In this document: in pieces, positions 1 to 9,998 of the stretch | How the letters are laid out: each line of letters opens with the position of its first letter | How positions within the stretch are numbered: the stretch's first letter is position 1 | IMG/VR virus record: IMGVR_UViG_3300042988_001196 | Location: 1 to 34,998 of that record | DNA: 34,998 nucleotides | Reading direction: 5' to 3' (one strand) | Source: a virus | The notes under the pieces: generated by a model | Database searches by the model: none | What the model saw: only the letters and a program-made list of their open reading frames with translations | Told to the model about the DNA's origin: nothing | Position numbers and translations under genes: made by a program

Positions 1-671
1 ATCATTGGTTTGACATCTTTTTCGAGTTCCTTAATTATAGGGCTATCATAGCTATCAAACACTTTCATACTATCGTTATTAATATTAATCAACAATGTGG
101 CATGATTATCTTGTATACCAAGAGGTCTATAATACCTGCCTTTCTCATTTATATACCAAGCTGGAACAGAAATCATAAGAGGTGAACATTTAAGAGCGAT
201 GTCTAAATGTTCGACATCAACATATTCATGCTTGAATTCATATTTATCATTAAATTCTTTGGCAAGTTCATACAATTTTGGTGATACTGGTTTATAGAAA
301 TCATCAAATGATTTTATATCCTTATTAAATGGCCACAAATCTTGTGATACTACACCAATTTTTCTTAGGAATTCACATACCACCTGTGGCGAGTTGCCAC
401 CCTCTTTAGTTCCTGACACTGAAGCCAAGAAACGATCTGAAAAATTCTCCTCAATTCCATACTGATATCGTATTAATATTTCAATAGCATTGAGTAGTGA
501 AAAACTTACGCAAGCAAATGGCTCTATTCCGTTCAAGTTTTGTACCTCCGTTGTTGGCAAATAATTCTCCCAGTTGCCACTATTATTTATTACCTCAATT
601 GAAACAGGTGATGAACCGAAGATATAATCCTCTGGTTTAATCGGATCTATTTTAAGACCATAATTTCTCAT
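1..671 (-). CDS. Papain-like cysteine peptidase, C-terminus cut by window edge
   Basis: Reading leftward from ATG 669-671 the frame stays open for about 223 codons and runs off the window. The translation has a papain-like layout: a buried Cys at residue 54 in PFACVSFSLLNA, a His near residue 190 in DNHATLLI, and then VFDSYD, which can supply the third catalytic residue. Such C1-like peptidases serve in phages as lysis or virion-associated enzymes; which applies here is unknown. The start overlaps the stop of the preceding gene by ATGA (668-671), so the two are probably translationally coupled. The family call is by motif only. Confidence 0.6.
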   Translation of the reverse strand, partial: MRNYGLKIDPIKPEDYIFGSSPVSIEVINNSGNWENYLPTTEVQNLNGIEPFACVSFSLLNAIEILIRYQYGIEENFSDRFLASVSGTKEGGNSPQVVCEFLRKIGVVSQDLWPFNKDIKSFDDFYKPVSPKLYELAKEFNDKYEFKHEYVDVEHLDIALKCSPLMISVPAWYINEKGRYYRPLGIQDNHATLLININNDSMKVFDSYDSPIIKELEKDVKPM

Positions 672-922
672 GGTTGCAAATTATTGGCTACAAGCAATTT
701 AACTATATTTTTATCCATACGATCTAGTTTCAAAGTTAATGATTTTATTTCATCTGCTTGTGTTATCTGATCATGTTTTAACACTTCTACATCTTTATTA
801 ATCGAAGCTATAGCAATTTGTGATTGCTGTGGTGATGATAAAAGATAATTACCCAACCATGAGGCGACAAATGATACTACAGCTACGATTGCAACAGGTA
901 TTACTTGCACTTGTTTCGTCAT
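668..922 (-). CDS. Small protein: one membrane segment plus coiled coil
   Basis: 84 residues. Residues 5-28 form one hydrophobic membrane segment, followed by a charged heptad-like helix (residues 40-75). This layout is seen in i-spanins, XhlA-like lysis accessory proteins and some holin partners. It sits after the tail fibre and just before a peptidase, as lysis genes do in T7-like phages. The stop overlaps the peptidase start by ATGA. Exact role unknown; a lysis accessory protein is the best guess. Confidence 0.6.
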   Translation of the reverse strand: MTKQVQVIPVAIVAVVSFVASWLGNYLLSSPQQSQIAIASINKDVEVLKHDQITQADEIKSLTLKLDRMDKNIVKLLVANNLQP

Positions 923-925
923 TTA

Positions 926-1165
926 TTAATTAATATTCCTAAGAGCGTCTACGACTTTTGGCTCGTTGAATTTTGATAATTTTGCGAGTACTTCGTTTCT
1001 TTTTACTAAAGAACTATCGATCATCTTTTGAAAATTTACTATCTCATCATTGATCATTTTTAATTCTGCATTTAATTGGTTACGATCATAGACTATAGTC
1101 TGTGGTACTAATACTTCTTCCTCGATCCTATCCTCTGAAATAAATTTAAATGTTTCTTTTTCCAT
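926..1165 (-). CDS. Small coiled-coil protein of unknown function
   Basis: 79 residues, charged, with a helical stretch in the middle (residues 28-70) that looks like a coiled coil; no membrane segment or known motif. It lies 3 nt upstream of the membrane/coiled-coil gene and just after the tail fibre gene, so it may be a fibre chaperone, minor virion protein or lysis-cassette member. The ATG follows an A/T-only leader without Shine-Dalgarno, as is usual in this genome. Confidence 0.55.
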   Translation of the reverse strand: MEKETFKFISEDRIEEEVLVPQTIVYDRNQLNAELKMINDEIVNFQKMIDSSLVKRNEVLAKLSKFNEPKVVDALRNIN

Positions 1166-1195
1166 AATGATTTTATTAATTAATAATTTTAATAA

Positions 1196-3673
1196 TTATT
1201 GAGCTTCACCTATATAGATAAAGTTCAAGTTGGAATACTCTGTTGTTATAGTCACAGCTGAACCGTTATCATGTCTATACCGAACATCGAATACTGATGT
1301 TGATGTTGCTGTCACTATTCCTACAAATGGGATAGTTTCAATTGCACCTGCTGGCAAATATGTTGATCCATGAACTTGTCCTTGTTCAACACCATCTCTA
1401 AAAACGGTTGCTTTTAATACAATATTTGGCGTAGCCGAAGTAACTGAAATTTGTCCTGTAACCAAATATTTACCTGCCTTTGTTATTGTTATATTCGAAT
1501 TTGTCGGAGAAGGGTTACAGTATCGTGATTTAGTTAAAGTACTTGAAGCAAAATCGGTTGATTTAGTATATGTCGTTCCGCTAGGAATAGATTGCGTAGC
1601 TGTCGAGTCAGCTACATATATTTCACAATATATACCGTACTTAGTATCATTTATTCCGTAAGTATCGATGTTAAAAGCCGATCTAGCCGATGTCGTTGCT
1701 ACAGTAAAACCAGTATTAATTGTCGTTGAAGCATTTATTGCTAAAGTCTGTTTGGTTTCATCAGTATCCATGACACCATACATTAATGACTTTGTTCTAT
1801 CGCCAGTTATATTTGTTCTATCAATAGAGTTTACATAAAATCGCTGGTTGGCAGTTTCATATTTACCAGCGTATGAACCGATAGCGATACTTTTATCTGA
1901 TGATGTAGCAGTATAAAGTGATTGTACTCCCATGGCCACATTATATTCACCGTCTGTATTGTAAAACATAGCTTGAGTACCGAAAGCGGAGTTTAAGTCT
2001 CCGGTAGTATCAGAATATAATGTCTGATAACCGAAAGCATTATTTTGAGAACCGTCAGTAGCGTTATATAATGCTTGATAACCAACAGCATTATTTAATC
2101 CGGCAGAAGTGACAGAATAAAGTGCCGATGATCCTATTCCCACATTGTTTGAACCTGTCATTCCACTAGCACCCCTCAAAGTATTAAAGCCAATTCCGAT
2201 ATTTTGCGAACCATTTACATTGTACCCAGAACCATCACCAATAAATGTATTTAGATATCCGTCAGTTAAATTATACAAAGTACTGTATCCAATGGCTACA
2301 TTGTCATATCCTGATGTTAAATTATACAGTGATGAATTACCGATAGAAGTATTGTATGTACCAGTTAGGTTAGATGTTTGTGAATACCCTCCGATAGCAG
2401 TGTTATATGATGAGTTTCTTAAGTTGGTTAAAGCCAAATATCCAATTGCCAAGTTTGCGTCACCGATAGTCAATTCTTTCAATGCTTGTGAACCAATTGC
2501 CAAGTTATTATTTGCTGACATTGCCGAGTATAACGCTTCATTTCCATACGCAAGATTATCAGTACCATCATAGTTGTGCAAAAAACTAAGTCTACCAAAT
2601 GCTAGGTTGTTTTCTCCTTGTCTACCTATGGTTATTCCTGCACCAATATCATTAACACCGCCTTGTTCATTATAATTTATTGATATATCCGCTGGATAAC
2701 CATTTTCTAAATGTTTAAGAGATACATTATCTAAATATTCGGCATAATCTGCTACGATAGAATAATCAAATGATACTTCACCAGTTGACGCACCACTTAC
2801 AGGAGCAACAAAATAACAAACCATAGACGGTTGACAATACATATTAGATCCGTCAATAGAAACATTCATCGTACCACTATTCATCGCAGTAAAATCATAA
2901 TAGAGAGCATAGGCTTCTCCATCAATAACAGTACCAGTCAAATTAGTTAAACTTCCTGAAGCGTCTGACCCAGCAGAATATAGTTCCAAATCTGGAGTAC
3001 CAAATGCTTGAACAGAATTATCCCAATATGAATTTGAACCACTATCAGTCCACCCTGTTATATCGGTATCAAAAGTTCCATTAGTTATCATTTCAGTACC
3101 TAAGGTTGTTGTTTTAGACGATGAAGCCATTACAGTCATGTCACCAAAAATATTCAAGGTACTACCACCTACAGTACCCTCAAGACCTCTACCAATTCCT
3201 ACTGTACTATTATCTCTTACCCAAAAATCAATATTGCCATCACGATCATGACTTTTTATCTGAAATGTAGGACTTAGTCTGTCCATAGTTTCTGCGGTAG
3301 TGCTACCAAAAATAAACAGTCTTTCAGTTGTTAAATCCTCATATCCGGGCATATAAGCAGTATCAACCCCTATAGCAACAGGACTTTGAAATTGTGACCA
3401 CTTAGAACCATTGACCCACAGATTGCCCTCCAAGACATTTCTCTTAGTTGAAGTAGCAACAAAATATGAAGCCATCAATGGATCAGTTGAAGTCACTAAA
3501 CCTACACCAGAAACAGGTGACCATGATGATTTTGAACCATCAGTAGTCAAATAATATCCATTAACTGGATTAGTACCTACTTGTTTTGAAGTAAATACAT
3601 TTGGATCAGCACCATTTGCTACCTTACAAACTGATAATCCAATAATTAAAAACAAAAGTATTTTTTTCATCAT
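1196..3673 (-). CDS. Tail fibre/adhesin with signal peptide, YadA-like repeats and C1q-like tip
   Basis: 825 residues. The N-terminus (MMKKILLFLIIGLSVCKVANG, then ADPN) looks like a Sec signal peptide, unusual for a phage fibre. Residues of about 200-320 contain NGTFDTDITGW, typical of galactose-binding-like carbohydrate modules. Residues of about 340-600 are serial repeats of the type NxAIGxxxLxxLTxG, the pattern of YadA-head-like trimeric beta-roll adhesins. The last 150 residues resemble a C1q/TNF-like jelly roll (AGKYLVTGQISV, then FIYIGEAQ), a common trimeric fibre tip. Its ATG overlaps the stop of the collagen-like gene (3670-3673). Probably the receptor-binding fibre, although the signal peptide leaves display on the host surface possible. 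Confidence 0.75.
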   Translation of the reverse strand: MMKKILLFLIIGLSVCKVANGADPNVFTSKQVGTNPVNGYYLTTDGSKSSWSPVSGVGLVTSTDPLMASYFVATSTKRNVLEGNLWVNGSKWSQFQSPVAIGVDTAYMPGYEDLTTERLFIFGSTTAETMDRLSPTFQIKSHDRDGNIDFWVRDNSTVGIGRGLEGTVGGSTLNIFGDMTVMASSSKTTTLGTEMITNGTFDTDITGWTDSGSNSYWDNSVQAFGTPDLELYSAGSDASGSLTNLTGTVIDGEAYALYYDFTAMNSGTMNVSIDGSNMYCQPSMVCYFVAPVSGASTGEVSFDYSIVADYAEYLDNVSLKHLENGYPADISINYNEQGGVNDIGAGITIGRQGENNLAFGRLSFLHNYDGTDNLAYGNEALYSAMSANNNLAIGSQALKELTIGDANLAIGYLALTNLRNSSYNTAIGGYSQTSNLTGTYNTSIGNSSLYNLTSGYDNVAIGYSTLYNLTDGYLNTFIGDGSGYNVNGSQNIGIGFNTLRGASGMTGSNNVGIGSSALYSVTSAGLNNAVGYQALYNATDGSQNNAFGYQTLYSDTTGDLNSAFGTQAMFYNTDGEYNVAMGVQSLYTATSSDKSIAIGSYAGKYETANQRFYVNSIDRTNITGDRTKSLMYGVMDTDETKQTLAINASTTINTGFTVATTSARSAFNIDTYGINDTKYGIYCEIYVADSTATQSIPSGTTYTKSTDFASSTLTKSRYCNPSPTNSNITITKAGKYLVTGQISVTSATPNIVLKATVFRDGVEQGQVHGSTYLPAGAIETIPFVGIVTATSTSVFDVRYRHDNGSAVTITTEYSNLNFIYIGEAQ

Positions 3674-4473
3674 ATTATAAGAAAACCATTTATGACAGTA
3701 TCACTTTCTGGTGTCCATGCCTTACATGATAATGTCTTGCCTATAATTTCTATCTGTTCACCAATTTGTAAATGTTGCCCTTGATAATATGCCCATATAG
3801 CATACCCCTTAGCACCAGGGACTTGTGGTAATGAAAAGGTTGATGTCATACCGTCACCATTAAAGCTAAATGTGACCATTCTCAATTGTCTACCACCACT
3901 TATCGTACCTTGTACCCTTTCACGAATTTCATTGAGTTCATTTACTAGTCCCTTAATTGCTTTTTTATCTAGCTTTCTGTTTTCCTCTTGAATCGACTCT
4001 AACTTGGATACAATTTCATCAGGAGTGTCCTTGAGAGCTTTTTCTTTTACTATTTCAGTAATAATAGGTTTCTCTACTATTGTTTCAATTTTTTCTATAA
4101 CCTTTTCAATCGTAGGAACTTTAATTGACTTTAATATATCCTCTTTATCCTTTTCTGTTAGTGAATAACTATCCCCCTTTTCTCCCTTTAATCTTTCCAT
4201 AAAATATGGCATACCTGATAACAGTTTTGCCACTTCTTCGGGATCAGCACTATCGCCTTTTTCACCGTCTTTACCGTCTTTACCTTTTACCTGTTCAAGA
4301 ATTGAATTGAAGTCTGGTTTATATGTTTCAATCAGTTCTTTTACTGTTTCTTCAGTTTCCTCAAGTTTTTCCTCAATTTCCAATAGATACTCCAAAATAG
4401 CCAATTCGCCATTTTCTACTATTTTTGACAACTTATTTATTTTTTTCTGTTGTTGTGGCGTTAAGTTTTCCAT
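3670..4473 (-). CDS. Collagen-like/coiled-coil fibre protein
   Basis: 267 residues. Residues 1-60 are a highly charged coiled coil, followed by short collagen-like Gly-X-Y runs (GKDGKDGEKGD and LKGEKGDS), a second coiled coil (about residues 110-190), and a compact C-terminal beta domain starting near RMVTFSFNGDGMTSTF. Coiled coil plus collagen plus beta tip is typical of trimeric phage fibres. It is translationally coupled to the large fibre gene by an ATGA overlap and probably forms part of the same host-contact apparatus. Confidence 0.65.
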   Translation of the reverse strand: MENLTPQQQKKINKLSKIVENGELAILEYLLEIEEKLEETEETVKELIETYKPDFNSILEQVKGKDGKDGEKGDSADPEEVAKLLSGMPYFMERLKGEKGDSYSLTEKDKEDILKSIKVPTIEKVIEKIETIVEKPIITEIVKEKALKDTPDEIVSKLESIQEENRKLDKKAIKGLVNELNEIRERVQGTISGGRQLRMVTFSFNGDGMTSTFSLPQVPGAKGYAIWAYYQGQHLQIGEQIEIIGKTLSCKAWTPESDTVINGFLII

Positions 4474-4567
4474 TTTTTTTAATTAATGCTATTATTCTTT
4501 ATATGGGAATATTATTTTTTATTCTTTTTATTATTATAGTAGCTATTTTTGCTTGGCGTTCTTAAAA

Positions 4568-6115
4568 TCATTGGCGATTTATAATTTGTGCTGGTGGTTC
4601 TATTGTTGATTGCCCTCTTAATTCAATGGGGATATTTACCTGTTTTACAGGACTTGTTCCTTCTGTAAGTTGTAATGGAGTGCCACTTGGCCATACTTTT
4701 CTAAAAGCATTTTCAATCGTTGGTTGATAAACAGGTGTTATAAGTTCATTAACTGGTTTACCAATATTTAGCATTTCTGCTACTTTTGCTTGAACAGCAC
4801 GACTAGAAAAGAATTTTTTAGTTAAAAATCCTGCTACTGCCTCCGGAGATCCTCCAGCTAATACAATCCAATCGGTAAGACCAATATTATTTAAGGCACT
4901 TTGTCCAATTGTTTTTTTACCCAATTCATTAATAATAAATTTGGATAATTGTGTTTGTCTATTTATATCAGCAATATTCTTAAAACCTAAATCTCCAGCT
5001 TTTTTGACCTGCCAATCATGTATAGCTTTATCTATATATGTTGCTTTTTCGACTGCTGGAGCATTTATTTGTGCGCCGACCCCCTTATAACCAAGTTTTA
5101 CTTCTCTTTCAAATAATCCTTTTGCCTGATTTATTTCATTCATTGTAAGACCACCAGCATTATATTTTTTAATTAAATCTTGTACTTGACCCTTAAATGG
5201 AGCTGAAACATTATCAGAAGAAACAATGCTAACTTTTTTATTAAGTTCAGTAAGAGCGTCAGCAATAGAACCATCTTTATAAACTCCAGGAAGTTGTGCC
5301 AACTGTTCATCAACCATTTTTTTTGATTGTACAAACTTTTGTGATTCTTTCAAAATGATTTTATCCGGAGCACCATAATTTCCAGTATCAACCAAATATT
5401 GTCCTATATTTTTTCCAGATAATCTTTTAAATTCATTTAATTTAGTTGGATCTAATCTAGCCACACGATTCATTATGCTAGCTGGAGTATCCTCTATTGT
5501 TTTTTTAACTGCTGTTTCTGTACTAGAAATTAATGGTTTTATTGATTTTTCTGCTATTTTTTCTCCCTTAGATAATACTTGTTCTACACCTGTCTTTATA
5601 GCAGTTTCAGAAAGTTTTTTACCTCCACCAACGGTAGCAACATCAGTAGCAAGAGAAACTAAACCAAGAGCTGAATCAACATTTCTTTTTGTTCTTTCAT
5701 CAAGTGAATTATATTTCTCAATAACACCTTTGACTAAATCAGTATTAACAACTGGCTCAAGAGCAGAACCTAAACCAGTCTTTATAGCTGTTTCTGCACT
5801 TTGAGGTAATACTGCTTTAACTCCACCCTTTATAACTGATCCAAAAATATCTGAAATAAATCCAGCTGTTTGTCCTCCTGTTTGGAATATAGTTTCTGGA
5901 ATACTTTGTTTGCCCTCAAGTAATGCTTTTACACCTGAAGAAAAACTACCTAATCTATTTTGAGCGGAACTGGCTATATCAGTGCCTATTTGTGCTATAT
6001 CTTCACCAGTTTCTTGCAAAAAAGATGGCTCAACATTATTTTGTTCTTTATCAAAAAGTGATACAGCATGTTCTCCATAAGTATTTTTGAATTGTTCTGA
6101 TGATATTGTTTTCAT
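4568..6115 (-). CDS. Putative internal virion/ejection protein
   Basis: 515 residues. The first 120 are rich in Gly, Ala and Ser with amphipathic or hydrophobic stretches (QTAGFISDIFGSVIKGG); the remainder is helical, with a SLASLATDVAT-like hydrophobic patch near residue 150. No enzymatic motif is visible. It follows the nozzle-like and 575-residue proteins, where T7-like phages keep ejection proteins (gp14-16). It overlaps the upstream gene by 4 nt (6112-6115). The role is inferred from position and composition. Confidence 0.5.
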   Translation of the reverse strand: MKTISSEQFKNTYGEHAVSLFDKEQNNVEPSFLQETGEDIAQIGTDIASSAQNRLGSFSSGVKALLEGKQSIPETIFQTGGQTAGFISDIFGSVIKGGVKAVLPQSAETAIKTGLGSALEPVVNTDLVKGVIEKYNSLDERTKRNVDSALGLVSLATDVATVGGGKKLSETAIKTGVEQVLSKGEKIAEKSIKPLISSTETAVKKTIEDTPASIMNRVARLDPTKLNEFKRLSGKNIGQYLVDTGNYGAPDKIILKESQKFVQSKKMVDEQLAQLPGVYKDGSIADALTELNKKVSIVSSDNVSAPFKGQVQDLIKKYNAGGLTMNEINQAKGLFEREVKLGYKGVGAQINAPAVEKATYIDKAIHDWQVKKAGDLGFKNIADINRQTQLSKFIINELGKKTIGQSALNNIGLTDWIVLAGGSPEAVAGFLTKKFFSSRAVQAKVAEMLNIGKPVNELITPVYQPTIENAFRKVWPSGTPLQLTEGTSPVKQVNIPIELRGQSTIEPPAQIINRQ

Positions 6116-7839
6116 TTTATTTGTGTATAAGTTCCATCACTATTTTTTGTCCAGACAGAACCATCTGCTTGTAATTGAGCATTAATATCCATTGGATCAC
6201 CACCTTTTATAATATAATCAAGTTTTGCATAATTATTAATTTTATCTAATTCCTTTCTCATATTTTCCTCTGTTGTATTGTATCCGATAACCTGGCCATT
6301 ACTATCTTTAATTGCCCATGTACCAATTTTTGTCGCAGCAGAAGCCAAAACATTTAATTCCTGATCAGACAAAGCGCCAAAGGTTGCACCACGAGATTTT
6401 GCTTGTATTAAAGTATCAAGATTTAGATTAGATCTAAGTTGTTCAACTCCAGCAATAAAGTTTTGATATTCTCCAGTAAGTCTTTGTTTTGCACCAATTA
6501 GAGCTTGTGGAGCACCAACTCCTGTCAATAATTTACCAGTATTTCTCATAAATCCAGGCTGTGATCTTGATAGTGGTGATGTACCAACCGCACTTGACGC
6601 CATATTTTGTGATAATTGAGTTATGTTTTCAATATTATCTCGTGCTTGTGCTTGTGATAATAAATTAGTACCACTGGCAGTTGCACCTACATCTGTACCT
6701 GTTGGAGTTATCCATCTTCCAGTTGTAGAATCCCATTGCATTTCAACACCATTAATTTTTTGTATCGTAGGCGCTTTACCACTTGTTCCCAAAGCACCAA
6801 TTTGTCCTAATTTATATCTATCTTCAATACTTATTCCATAATTTCCTGCCAATTTTATTTTATCTTCTGTTGTTGTTGCCCTTGAAACAGCGTCTTTTAT
6901 TGACTGTGGAGCACCATTTAGTGCCATATTCTTTTGCAACTCTATATTGGTATCATTTAATTGTTTTAATTCATTCTCTTTTCTTTGGATAGCAAATTCT
7001 CTATCTTTTGCCATTAATTCGAATTGTCTTTGTTCGGCTTTTGTGAAAAATTCCTTATTATCATTATAAGTTGCCAAAAATCTATCGTAGTCCATTTTAT
7101 CTTGTTCCATTTGAACAGCTACTTTTCTATCGGCAATTGATTTAGCTGAATCATAATCACCTTGTGCCATTAATTTGTCTATATATAAATCTGCTTTTGC
7201 TGTTGTAGCATTTCTATTAATGGCATTAATAGAATCTTGCATTCCTGATGTCGTACCTCTAAATGTACTTCTTAATTGCTTAATTTGTTCATTAGTACTT
7301 ATATCAATAGCATTAATTTGATTATTTATATTCCTTAACTTTCTCGAAGTTTCATCAACTGTTGTTCCAAGTAAATTTCTTTCAGTATAAGCAGTATCGG
7401 TTAAGGCAGTTTCGCCTTTTCTCATACCAAGAAAATCAAGTAAATTTTTCTTTGATTTTTCTGTCTCTGTTTGCCTTTTTTGCGTTTCTAATTTTTGCTG
7501 TTTCAACAATTCATCTTCTGCATTCATTTGTTGAACAGAAGAATTTGATAGACTTGTTATTTCTGATCCAAGACCAATTGCTGTCGTTGGTGTATTTGCT
7601 ACTGGCAATGTCATCTTCTCTGCTGTAGTTCCAAGAGTTTGTGTTGAAATAGTATCTGGTACTACTGGTTTAGGAGTTGTAGCAACTGTAGTTGTTTCTG
7701 GTGTTGCCACTGGAGCAGGAGTAGTGACAGTTTCTACTGGTTGAGATGATGTTTCATTATTTTGATTCAATAGTGAGCTTGAAATACTTGGTGTTGTACT
7801 CGATATATTGAATTGCAAATTATCTTTAGTATTAAACAT
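6112..7839 (-). CDS. Putative internal virion/ejection protein, coiled coil
   Basis: 575 residues. The N-terminal 120 residues are low-complexity Thr/Ser/Pro/Val; residues of about 120-330 are a long charged helical region (KQQKLETQKRQTETEKSKKN, then many Glu/Lys/Gln heptads) predicted as coiled coil; the C-terminus is mixed, with a QTNxNLDTLIQAKSRG-like helical part. No enzymatic motif. Its place after the nozzle candidate and before another large helical protein fits ejection proteins. An extended -10 box (TGGTATAAT) lies 8 nt before its ATG and overlaps the end of the upstream gene, so an internal leaderless transcript is possible. Confidence 0.5.
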   Translation of the reverse strand: MFNTKDNLQFNISSTTPSISSSLLNQNNETSSQPVETVTTPAPVATPETTTVATTPKPVVPDTISTQTLGTTAEKMTLPVANTPTTAIGLGSEITSLSNSSVQQMNAEDELLKQQKLETQKRQTETEKSKKNLLDFLGMRKGETALTDTAYTERNLLGTTVDETSRKLRNINNQINAIDISTNEQIKQLRSTFRGTTSGMQDSINAINRNATTAKADLYIDKLMAQGDYDSAKSIADRKVAVQMEQDKMDYDRFLATYNDNKEFFTKAEQRQFELMAKDREFAIQRKENELKQLNDTNIELQKNMALNGAPQSIKDAVSRATTTEDKIKLAGNYGISIEDRYKLGQIGALGTSGKAPTIQKINGVEMQWDSTTGRWITPTGTDVGATASGTNLLSQAQARDNIENITQLSQNMASSAVGTSPLSRSQPGFMRNTGKLLTGVGAPQALIGAKQRLTGEYQNFIAGVEQLRSNLNLDTLIQAKSRGATFGALSDQELNVLASAATKIGTWAIKDSNGQVIGYNTTEENMRKELDKINNYAKLDYIIKGGDPMDINAQLQADGSVWTKNSDGTYTQIK

Positions 7840-7848
7840 TTGATTATA

Positions 7849-9678
7849 TTATACCATTAATTCTTTATTTTTATTAATTAAAGCGAGTTCAAATAACTCA
7901 TCATCACCAGTAAATTCCATATAACATTTTATTTGTATTCTTTCAGAAGATAATCCTACTGGGATTATCGAAGATTCATTTGTCTGATTAGAAACATCAG
8001 ACAATTTTATCCATTTCTGAACCCTTACCTTTGATGTACCTGTTGTTATTCCATCAACAGCAGAATCAATGTCAACAATATATGTATTGCTATCACCCTC
8101 TTGTAAAGTAGTAATATGTGCACATTTCCCTGAACCCAAACCAGATAATATTTCTATCTCATCACCTATAGAATATGCTGACAAATCAGTAGAGGTCGTA
8201 AATGATGTGTTATTAATCCAATTTGCTGTCATTTCTGTTGAGTCTGTTTCTCTGATCCTAATTTTTATCGTAATTTTATCAGTTGCTGACAATAACTGTT
8301 TGTATTTCAAAACTATTTTATTCCAAGTATCTTTGACTTGTTCAGAATTAATAAATTGAGTGACAAAATATCCGACTTTTTTACCCTCTGGCACAAAACT
8401 ATTGTATGGAAATGGGGAAGCCAAAAATATTCCATTAGCTGTCGTTGTAGCATTTTTATAATATGAAGCACCGCATAAAATTTCACTTCTTCCGTTTGAT
8501 GATGTTGTCTGAATATTTCCTACTTTGAGAGCGCCGACACTCGCCAACCTATTTTGGCCATAATCTGTTAGTGTAGATGATGTAATACCTAAAAATGAAA
8601 GCGGATGTTTATGATATAAACCATGGGTATCAGAATATGCCCAAATACCAGACGGTATTTGTTCTATTACAGTTGCCGATGAATCTGACATCGCATTATT
8701 AATCAACATCAATATTTCTCCGTCTTTACTTATATCAATCCCATTTGGGTGAATAAAACGAGAATCAGTACCTAGTGTTGAGGTAGCATTATTTAATAAA
8801 TATTTATCAATAGGAAACGAATTTATTTTTTGAAAAGAATAACCAGTAAACTTTAATATATTTCCATTGCTATCAATAGCATACGGAACATCATTTTTTA
8901 CTATTAAAGCCAAAACTCCATGAGCGTCTACCTTATATTCATTACTTATAGTACTTGATTGACCATCCCATTCGAGTATAGAAGCTCTCATTGATGAATC
9001 ATCAGAACCTGAAGCTATATTTGATGGGTGTAATGTGGCAATCCAAATAGCTCTACTAGATGAGGCAATTGTTGTGATGATACCAAGAGAAGAACCGATA
9101 TCGAGATAACCATCTGGACTGGCGTCTGTTGTTAAACCACCTGACCACCCAGCTTCTGCTGAACGAATTTTTGTAGAATTATCAACAACATATAATTTAT
9201 CAAACTTCTTAAAGTATGCCATTTTGTGTAATCCCTCAGCACTTAATGTCACACCTCTATCTGTCCATGCTCCAGTTCCAGAACCGTTTGCTACCTTTGT
9301 ATATATCTTATTACTCTTGGACACCACCAGTTCACCATTAAATTGGATCATATCAGAATATGCTACCGATAGACCTGTTGGAACTCCTGCTGATAAGGTG
9401 TCTTCTGTAAATGATGAAGTAAAATTATTTTGACCATTCTTAAATACTTTTGTTCCAGCAAGACAAAACATTCTTAAATCAAAGTTAGCAATAGCATAAG
9501 GCAATCCAAGATTTGTTTCAGAATCTGAACTTGTATTTATTTTCATCTTTGAACCAAGTCTTATAGCACCTAAATTGCTGTTCAAGTCAATTCCAAAAGA
9601 TGACCATAAATCACCAAGAAAGTTTCCTGAATTTAATTGAGTCAATGTTTTTGTTTGTCTATTTGGATATGTAATCAT
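7849..9678 (-). CDS. Putative tail nozzle/stopper protein, beta-rich
   Basis: 609 residues, almost entirely beta-type sequence with recurring short blocks such as YFKKFDKLYVVDN, RAIWIATLHP and NDVPYAIDSNGNILKF, the look of a beta-propeller. In T7 the tail nozzle gp12 contains a beta-propeller and follows the adaptor gp11; here the gene lies three genes after the adaptor-like protein and before the internal-virion candidates. A jelly-roll-like C-terminus follows. It overlaps the 107-residue gene by 4 nt. Function is inferred from order and fold impression. Confidence 0.5.
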   Translation of the reverse strand: MITYPNRQTKTLTQLNSGNFLGDLWSSFGIDLNSNLGAIRLGSKMKINTSSDSETNLGLPYAIANFDLRMFCLAGTKVFKNGQNNFTSSFTEDTLSAGVPTGLSVAYSDMIQFNGELVVSKSNKIYTKVANGSGTGAWTDRGVTLSAEGLHKMAYFKKFDKLYVVDNSTKIRSAEAGWSGGLTTDASPDGYLDIGSSLGIITTIASSSRAIWIATLHPSNIASGSDDSSMRASILEWDGQSSTISNEYKVDAHGVLALIVKNDVPYAIDSNGNILKFTGYSFQKINSFPIDKYLLNNATSTLGTDSRFIHPNGIDISKDGEILMLINNAMSDSSATVIEQIPSGIWAYSDTHGLYHKHPLSFLGITSSTLTDYGQNRLASVGALKVGNIQTTSSNGRSEILCGASYYKNATTTANGIFLASPFPYNSFVPEGKKVGYFVTQFINSEQVKDTWNKIVLKYKQLLSATDKITIKIRIRETDSTEMTANWINNTSFTTSTDLSAYSIGDEIEILSGLGSGKCAHITTLQEGDSNTYIVDIDSAVDGITTGTSKVRVQKWIKLSDVSNQTNESSIIPVGLSSERIQIKCYMEFTGDDELFELALINKNKELMV

Positions 9679-9998
9679 AGAAAAAATATAGGAATATAAA
9701 TTGGCGTTCCTTGATAATTTTTACTCTTAACCTTTAGAAACTTTGTAGGAAAAGCAGGAATTGATATTGTCTGCTCTTCTCCTGTTAATCCTATTTCATC
9801 AATAAATCCATGACCTGCTATTTCTGCTCCTGACGGAGCGTCTTCTGGATTAAAAGTGGTTAAAAAATCCCTACCCTCTAATGCACCAGATATTTCGTAT
9901 GGAATCGATGAAGTTTCTTTCAACTGTGAAATTTCTTTTTGCAAATCCATTACTTGTTTTTCAAGTTTTGCTATTCTATTTTGATTTTCATTATTCAT
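9675..9998 (-). CDS. Short coiled-coil tail protein of unknown function
   Basis: 107 residues: residues 1-35 form a coiled coil (IAKLEKQVMDLQKEISQLKE), followed by a small beta domain ending hydrophobically (YIPIFFL). Overlaps by 4 nt at both ends place it in one translationally coupled run with the glycine-rich protein and the nozzle candidate. Likely a trimeric tail accessory or fibre-attachment protein; no specific family recognised. Confidence 0.5.
   Translation of the reverse strand: MNNENQNRIAKLEKQVMDLQKEISQLKETSSIPYEISGALEGRDFLTTFNPEDAPSGAEIAGHGFIDEIGLTGEEQTISIPAFPTKFLKVKSKNYQGTPIYIPIFFL

Noticed and set aside
4503-4571. Two tiny frames: 20 codons rightward (4503-4565, hydrophobic) and 19 codons leftward (4512-4571, ATGA-coupled)
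   Set aside because: Both lie in one A/T-rich spacer and are mutually overlapping on opposite strands; no support beyond being open.
5475-5804. Frames on the top strand opposite the long structural genes (here and at 2145, 6623, 7362, 8069, 12445, 15593 and similar)
   Set aside because: Each lies wholly inside a longer, domain-supported leftward gene and shows complement-derived composition.
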